From: Halichondria panicea | Taxonomy: Eukaryota > Porifera > Demospongiae > Suberitida > Halichondriidae | Length of the DNA: 64,000 bases | Direction of reading: 5' to 3' | Assembly: GCF_963675165.1 (NCBI RefSeq) | Contig: NC_087393.1 | Location: 1 to 64,000, forward strand | Shown: one piece after another, positions 59,779 to 64,000 of the stretch | Layout of the letters: the number at the start of each line of letters is the position of its first letter | How positions within the stretch are numbered: the stretch's first letter is position 1 | Made by a program: the position numbers and the translations under genes | Notes under the pieces: model-generated | What the model was told of the DNA's origin: nothing | The model's database searches: none | What the model saw: the letters and a program-made list of their open reading frames with translations, nothing else

Positions 59779-60944
59779 CACACACAGACGTCCCTTCTTC
59801 ACGTACTGGTTGATGACAGTACAGTTGGTGATAATGGTGGTTGCCCTGGCTGTGTATGGGTTTGCCCCCTATGCTTGGGACCTCATTGATACTAGAGACA
59901 CTGTATTGGAGTCTGATGGTAACTACAATGTCCTCATGAAGCGAGAGGTGGGGAACGTGTGGGCGGGACCTAGACAACAAGACCTGGTTATACTGGGTGC
60001 ACTGTATGCTCCGTGTATGCGCTGGGACTTCAGACTATTCCGTGAGATTGAAGCAGATAGACAGAGAGAGAACAGCAGCTCTGGTTGTTGTGTCCGTCGT
60101 GATAGAGGCGGTTGCTTCCAGGCTGACAGTGTGGTCACTTGCTCTGTGAGTGGGTGTGGGTGTGTGTGTGGTGTGTGGTGTGTGGTGTGCTTCACTTCTC
60201 TTTACAGGAGCGCTTTAATGACTTTATATTCACTTCTGAGAACAGTAGTGCAAGGGCTGTCTGTGGAACATCGTCACGGTAACAGACTTACCCTGTATAT
60301 TTATATACTCTAACCTTTGACCTCATACAGTACGTGTTTGGACCCTAACCCCAATCTCCTCCCTGGCTCGTATGTACCGGAGGATGTGTTGTCATGGTTA
60401 CCAATATGCCGCTCTGCTGGTAACTCAAGTGAGAGTCACCTGACGTGTGAGGTCACAGCACGTCCTTGTTGCTATGGGATACAAGCTATATGCACAATCA
60501 CCACCAGAGAAGTGTGTGGTTTCCTGGAGGGAAGGTTCCATCAAGATGCCTTCCTGTGCTCCCAGGTAAGACCCCCTGTCCTGCGTGTGTGTGTGTGTTT
60601 ACCCCCTCCTGTGTCCGTAGGTGGACTGCTTGAATGAGGTGTGTGGTTTACTGCCATTCAGGGAGTTCAACCAACCTGATCAGATCTATCGACTGTGGCT
60701 GGCCTTGTTCCTTCATGCTGGACTTATTCATCTCTTGCTATCTCTTGTGTTTGATTTCTTTGTCCTGCGTCATGTTGAGAAGAGGCTAGGTTGGTGGAGG
60801 ACAGCCAGCATCTACATACTCAGTGGAGTCGGTGGCAATATGGTCAGCACCTACTTTGTCCCCTACTATCCTGAGGTACCCACACACACACACACACACA
60901 CACACATATCACACATATCACACACACACACACACACACACATA

Positions 60945-60986
<42 letters not shown>

Positions 60987-61479
60987 ACAGGCTGGTCCGG
61001 CTGGTAGTATTCTCGGTATTGTGGCCTATTTCTTTGTGTTCCTCATATTCGAGTCCCCTCACCTCATGAGGCCGTGGATAGAAGCCCTCAAACTATTGCT
61101 AGTAGTACTCCTACCGTTGCTGTTGGTTGGTCTGTTGCCTTTTGTGGACAACTTTGCTCATATTGGAGGACTTGTGTTTGGCTTCCTCCTCTCTGGTGTG
61201 TTTGTGCCATATTGGGCAGAGAAGAAAGCTTGGGAGAATGTGGGCAAGGACTCACGACACTCACAACACCAGTACAATGTGCTACGCAAAGTCAAGATAG
61301 CCATGATTGCTGTGGGGATTCCCCTAGTGGTGGGTCTCTTTCTACTCTTCATTCTACTATTCTACTTCTATCAAGAGACGCTAGCATTCCTGGTCTACCT
61401 CAACTGTGTGCCTTTCACTGAAACCTTCTGCATTGACAACCTCCCAGAGACTAGGGACAGGAGCGTCTTCATTGTCTAG
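58339..61479 (+). CDS. RHBDF1: Inactive rhomboid (iRhom)
   Basis: ER/Golgi pseudoprotease that binds EGF-type cargo or ADAM17. Exons: 58339-58442, 58493-58832, 58926-59060, 59232-59317, 59376-59618, 59788-60145, 60208-60278, 60331-60565, 60621-60875, 60991-61479; all in phase; 771 aa. A long cytosolic N-terminus with acidic stretches leads to the first membrane helix ([20 protein letters not shown]), then a Cys-rich luminal iRhom homology domain, then rhomboid helices. The catalytic GxSG site reads [10 protein letters not shown]: proline precedes and alanine replaces the serine, as in iRhoms. Helix 6 keeps [25 protein letters not shown] and [13 protein letters not shown] are family hallmarks. 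Co-orthologue of vertebrate RHBDF1/RHBDF2. Confidence 0.95.
59674..59776. repeat. (CA)n / (CACG)n microsatellite in an iRhom intron
   Basis: Interrupted CA array with CACGCA variants; it ends a few bases before the acceptor at 59787. Confidence 0.95.
60880..60984. repeat. (CA)n microsatellite in an iRhom intron
   Basis: CA arrays interrupted by three TATCA motifs; the intron ends ACGTACAG right after it. Confidence 0.95.
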
Positions 61480-61983
61480 TGACTGCAGCTGCTGTAGTTG
61501 TCTTATATAATTAATTAAATTAATACAGATTTTTAGCTAATTGCTTTGATTTAATTTTTTGTCAGTATAAATTAGTATTACCCTTAATTTAATTTTAAAA
61601 ATGAATTATACGTCTCCCAAATCTCCAAATCATACCAAGCATGCACAAGACAATAATCCTGCAAACTACTTAATTTTAAAAATTAACGTTATTCTTAATG
61701 ATGCACACCCCATGGCTTTTTCTAGCTAGGGTTTTCCCCTCTCCTTTGTTCCTCCCCCCACACGTGGAGCTGCTGCCTGCAGCATGTGGAGAATGCATGC
61801 ACGGCTAATGGCAGTCTGCCTGTACACTAGCCACCGCGCGCGAGGAAGCTAGCCATTATAGCGCTAGCGTCCATTAAGCTGCCCTTCACCTGACATCCTC
61901 AGCAGAAGAATAAGTCTATCATTATAAGGTAAGCTCATTCAATTCTTGTAAATAATATTAATACTGCAATGGTGTCCCCTCAG
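61480..61983. other. iRhom 3' flank and promoter/5' UTR of the next gene
   Basis: AT-rich 3' flank with TTAATTAAATTAATAC, then a GC-richer promoter-like part with GAAGCTAGCC and GCGCTAGCG (about 61848-61870). A likely 5' UTR intron, AAG|GTAAGC (61929) to CCCTCAG (61983), ends immediately before an ATG. Confidence 0.55.
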
Positions 61984-64000
61984 ATGCCCAAGGAGCTTGT
62001 ACCGTGTGTCTGGGTGGAGGAGGCCTGTCTGTTTCGTCAACAACCAGTGGATATGTGTAGCTTGTGTGAACGTCCCTTCTCTCTCTTCAACAACCTTCGT
62101 CATTGTGACTATTGTGGGAAGGTCTTCCATCGCAGAGACTGCTCCAGTACCAGTGGCCTGGGCAGACGCAGAGCGTGCAGTCACTGTGATGACTACCGGA
62201 GCATGCTGAGAGACAAACTGAGCAATGGTGAGGCTATTATGAGGCGGCTGTGTATATTCATTAATGAATCCATTGGTCTAATTACTATAATTGTCTGAAA
62301 GAGATAAGTTTGCAAATCATGGTTCGTCCAACTTAGGGATTTGAGGATCTGATTTTAAGCTTTCAAAATCATTGAATTTGGACAATCATCATTCTTGCCT
62401 TTGCTTTTGTTATTAATTTATAGGAGAAGTGTTTGAGTGTGTGAGTGAGTGCTTGGATGTTCAACTGTCCCTGTGTGAGGCAACTGGAGAGCTGGTTCTG
62501 CACTGGACTGCATTAGGTCAGTGTGTTGTGTGAGGGATTTAGAGCAGGCCCAGGTTCATATACACTGGACTGCATTAGGTATGTGTGTTGTGTGAGGGAT
62601 TTAGAGCAGGCCCAGGTTCATATACACTGGACTGCATTAGGTATGTGTGTTGTGTGAGGGATTTAGAGCAGGCCCAGGTTCATATACACTGGACTGCATT
62701 AGGTATGTGTGTTGTGTGAGGGATTTAGAGCAGGCCCAGGTTCATATACACTGGACTGCATTAGGTATGTGTGTTGTGTGAGGGATTTAGAGCAGGCCCA
62801 GGTTCATATACACTGGACTGCATTAGGTATGTGTGTTGTGTGAGGGATTTAGAGCAGGCCCAGGTTCATATACACTGGACTGCATTAGGTGTGTGTTTGT
62901 GTGGGGATTTAGAGCAGGCCCAGGTTCATATACACTGGACTGCATTAGGTGTGTGTTGTGTGAGGGATTTAGAGCAGGCCCAGGTTCATATACACTGGTT
63001 TGCTGCAGGTATAAAAGAGACAGTGGACTTGCTCAATGTGGAGCTAAGGAAAGGCTTCACCTCACACACACGCTATGGTACGTCACCATGTTGTTATCTG
63101 GCTTTGCTTAGTATTGCTCCTTAGTATTGATGTGTTCTGTCAGTCTGTGGTGTACTTTCTGTTTCATGTAGTGTTACTGTAGAATCCCTGGGGCTGTGTA
63201 GGTGATCCATTCAGTTACCATTTCCTCCTATCTATTGCAGGAGTGTATGAGCCTCTCAAGAGTGTGTCCCTAGTCATTAGAGACACTGCATTTACTGTGT
63301 GTAAGGTGCTCAACCTCAAGGCAGCCAATGCTTGGACCTGCCAACTGTAAGTGTATATAGTCCCCTATGTAAAACCCTTCAAGTACTGTGTACACTGTAG
63401 CTAAATGATTGCACTGTAAAGACAATATCTGGCATAAATAGATGTGATGTGGGGAAGAGTAGGTGTGGCTTAGTGGTTAGGGTGGTGGCTTAGTAGATCA
63501 TATGATAAATAAGGCGTAGGTTCGATTCCCTCATAGGGACTTTTCTTTACATGAATACATCATACTCCTCAAGTACATAATCAACTTGTCATCCTTTGCT
63601 ACCCTCCGCTGCTGTAGGTGGGCGGATGGGATCAAGACAGCACAGTATGTGTATCGATGTATGCTACATCAAGAGAGAACAAGACTTCACTATCTAGAGA
63701 ATGGGGTCAAAGTTCAAGCAAGCTGGTTCACTACATACTACCTCATCGACTCACTGGCCCCTACCACTACACCACCCACCACCCTAAGACCCTCACAACA
63801 TACCCACACACCACCCTCACACCACGCCCACACACTCCCATCACACCTCAAGAGACGGTCCCCTCTCTCCTCACCCTCAACCAATCGAGTGTTTGCATCC
63901 ATTGACTCTGGATACTGCTCTGATGCTCGTCCATGGGAGGTTAAAAGTCACCGTGGCAGTCTACCTATCTGGTTGTCTGCTAGTTCGCTGGACTCTCCCC
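61984..64000 (+). CDS. FYVE-like zinc-finger protein, 3' part cut by window
   Basis: Exons: 61984-62227, 62424-62516, 63009-63077, 63241-63346, 63618 to beyond 64000; phases agree. Near the N-terminus MPKELVPCVWVEEACLFRQQ leads to a zinc module CSLCERPFSLFNNLRHCDYC, then HRRDC and ACSHC. Spacing C-x2-C ... RHC-x2-C ... C ... C-x2-C resembles FYVE domains, but RHCDYCG replaces the R(R/K)HHCRxCG phosphoinositide motif, so lipid binding is uncertain. A helical or PH-like region follows (FECVSECLDVQLSLCEATGE, YEPLKSVSLVIRDTAFTVCK, WADGIKTAQYVYRCM), then a low-complexity Thr/Pro/His stretch and SGYCSDARPWEV. Family not recognised. I start at ATG 61984 because a clean 5' UTR acceptor abuts it; an in-frame ATG at 61969 would lie in that intron. 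Confidence 0.75.
62517..63008. repeat. 61/62-bp tandem repeat derived from an exon 3' end, 8 copies
   Basis: Units of GTATGTGTGTTGTGTGAGGG + ATTTAGAGCAGGCCCAGG + TTCATATACACTGGACTGCATTAG. The last part copies the end of the preceding coding exon (CACTGGACTGCATTAG) and is followed each time by a donor-like GTATGT. The final copy has mutated to CACTGGTTTGCTGCAG and serves as the acceptor at 63008. The ORFs reading GPGSYTLDCIR come from this array. Confidence 0.95.
63466..63540 (+). other. tRNA-like sequence with A and B boxes (tRNA pseudogene or SINE head)
   Basis: A-box match TGGCTTAGTGG (63466-63476) and B-box GGTTCGATTCC (63519-63529), 53 bp apart, within an intron. The clover-leaf stems are incomplete (T-arm pairs weakly, no clear acceptor stem), so it is not an intact tRNA. 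The RNA polymerase III-type spacing suggests a SINE head or a decayed tRNA. Confidence 0.6.

Noticed and set aside
62771-63124. GPGSYTLDC repeat ORF as a separate gene
   Set aside because: It is the 61/62-bp intronic array; flanking exons join in phase across it.
63466-63540. Functional tRNA gene
   Set aside because: A and B boxes are present but the acceptor and T stems do not pair properly.

Overview
The window reads as the left end of a metazoan chromosome. It opens with (CCCTAA)n telomere, crosses about 15 kb of subtelomeric tandem repeats, and then enters very compact, intron-dense gene territory. I modelled 22 protein-coding genes by hand-splicing exons and checking reading phase across every junction. 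The gene set (raptor, MICAL-like, iRhom, BFAR, a PALB2-like protein, MKK3/6, NFU1) is animal. Introns of about 50-100 bp, 120-280 bp promoters shared between divergent genes, and the metazoan TTAGGG telomere suggest an early-branching animal with a compact genome. A demosponge is my best guess, but that is inference and no marker here proves it.

Layout. 1-865 is telomere. 866-3810 is a 31-bp satellite, exactly 95 units. 4149-4660 is a 126-bp repeat and 4680-5840 a 96/103-bp repeat. 6841-10900 holds units of about 690-718 bp, each with a 96-codon ORF. 11100-15845 holds four units of about 1.2 kb. Nothing recognisable lies at 15846-16766. Genes follow from 16767: NFU1(-), HMG-box/zinc-finger(+), hnRNP A/B-D-like(+), NDE1(-), BFAR(+), a secreted Cys-rich protein(+), PALB2-like(+), BUD31(-), RPS9(+), CPSF4(-), PDAP1(+), ATAD5(+), arrestin-domain protein(+), MAP2K3/6(+), MICAL-like(-), SNRPC(+), an 81-aa unknown(+), DCTN5(-), RPTOR(+), GALK1(-), RHBDF/iRhom(+), and a FYVE-like zinc-finger gene(+) that runs off the right edge.

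Seven of these genes form head-to-head pairs (NFU1/HMG, NDE1/BFAR, BUD31/RPS9, CPSF4/PDAP1, MICALL/SNRPC, DCTN5/RPTOR, GALK1/iRhom). The genes do not form one pathway. Several belong to basic machines: splicing (SNRPC, BUD31), 3' end formation (CPSF4), dynein/dynactin transport (NDE1, DCTN5), genome maintenance (PALB2-like, ATAD5), TORC1 and p38 signalling (RPTOR, MAP2K3/6).

The most unusual signals are these. (1) Layered, internally homogenised subtelomeric repeats, one family carrying long ORFs with a codon that differs in all five full copies. (2) A repeated pattern in which minisatellites sit on or just downstream of 5' splice sites, copying the site itself in several genes. (3) Many 3' splice sites built from (CA)n tracts. 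(4) An imperfectly palindromic repeat family in introns, plus hAT-like and mariner-like non-autonomous elements. (5) A one-base frame break in NFU1. (6) Very compact PALB2-like and ATAD5 proteins. No CRISPR, operon, rRNA or intact tRNA was seen.
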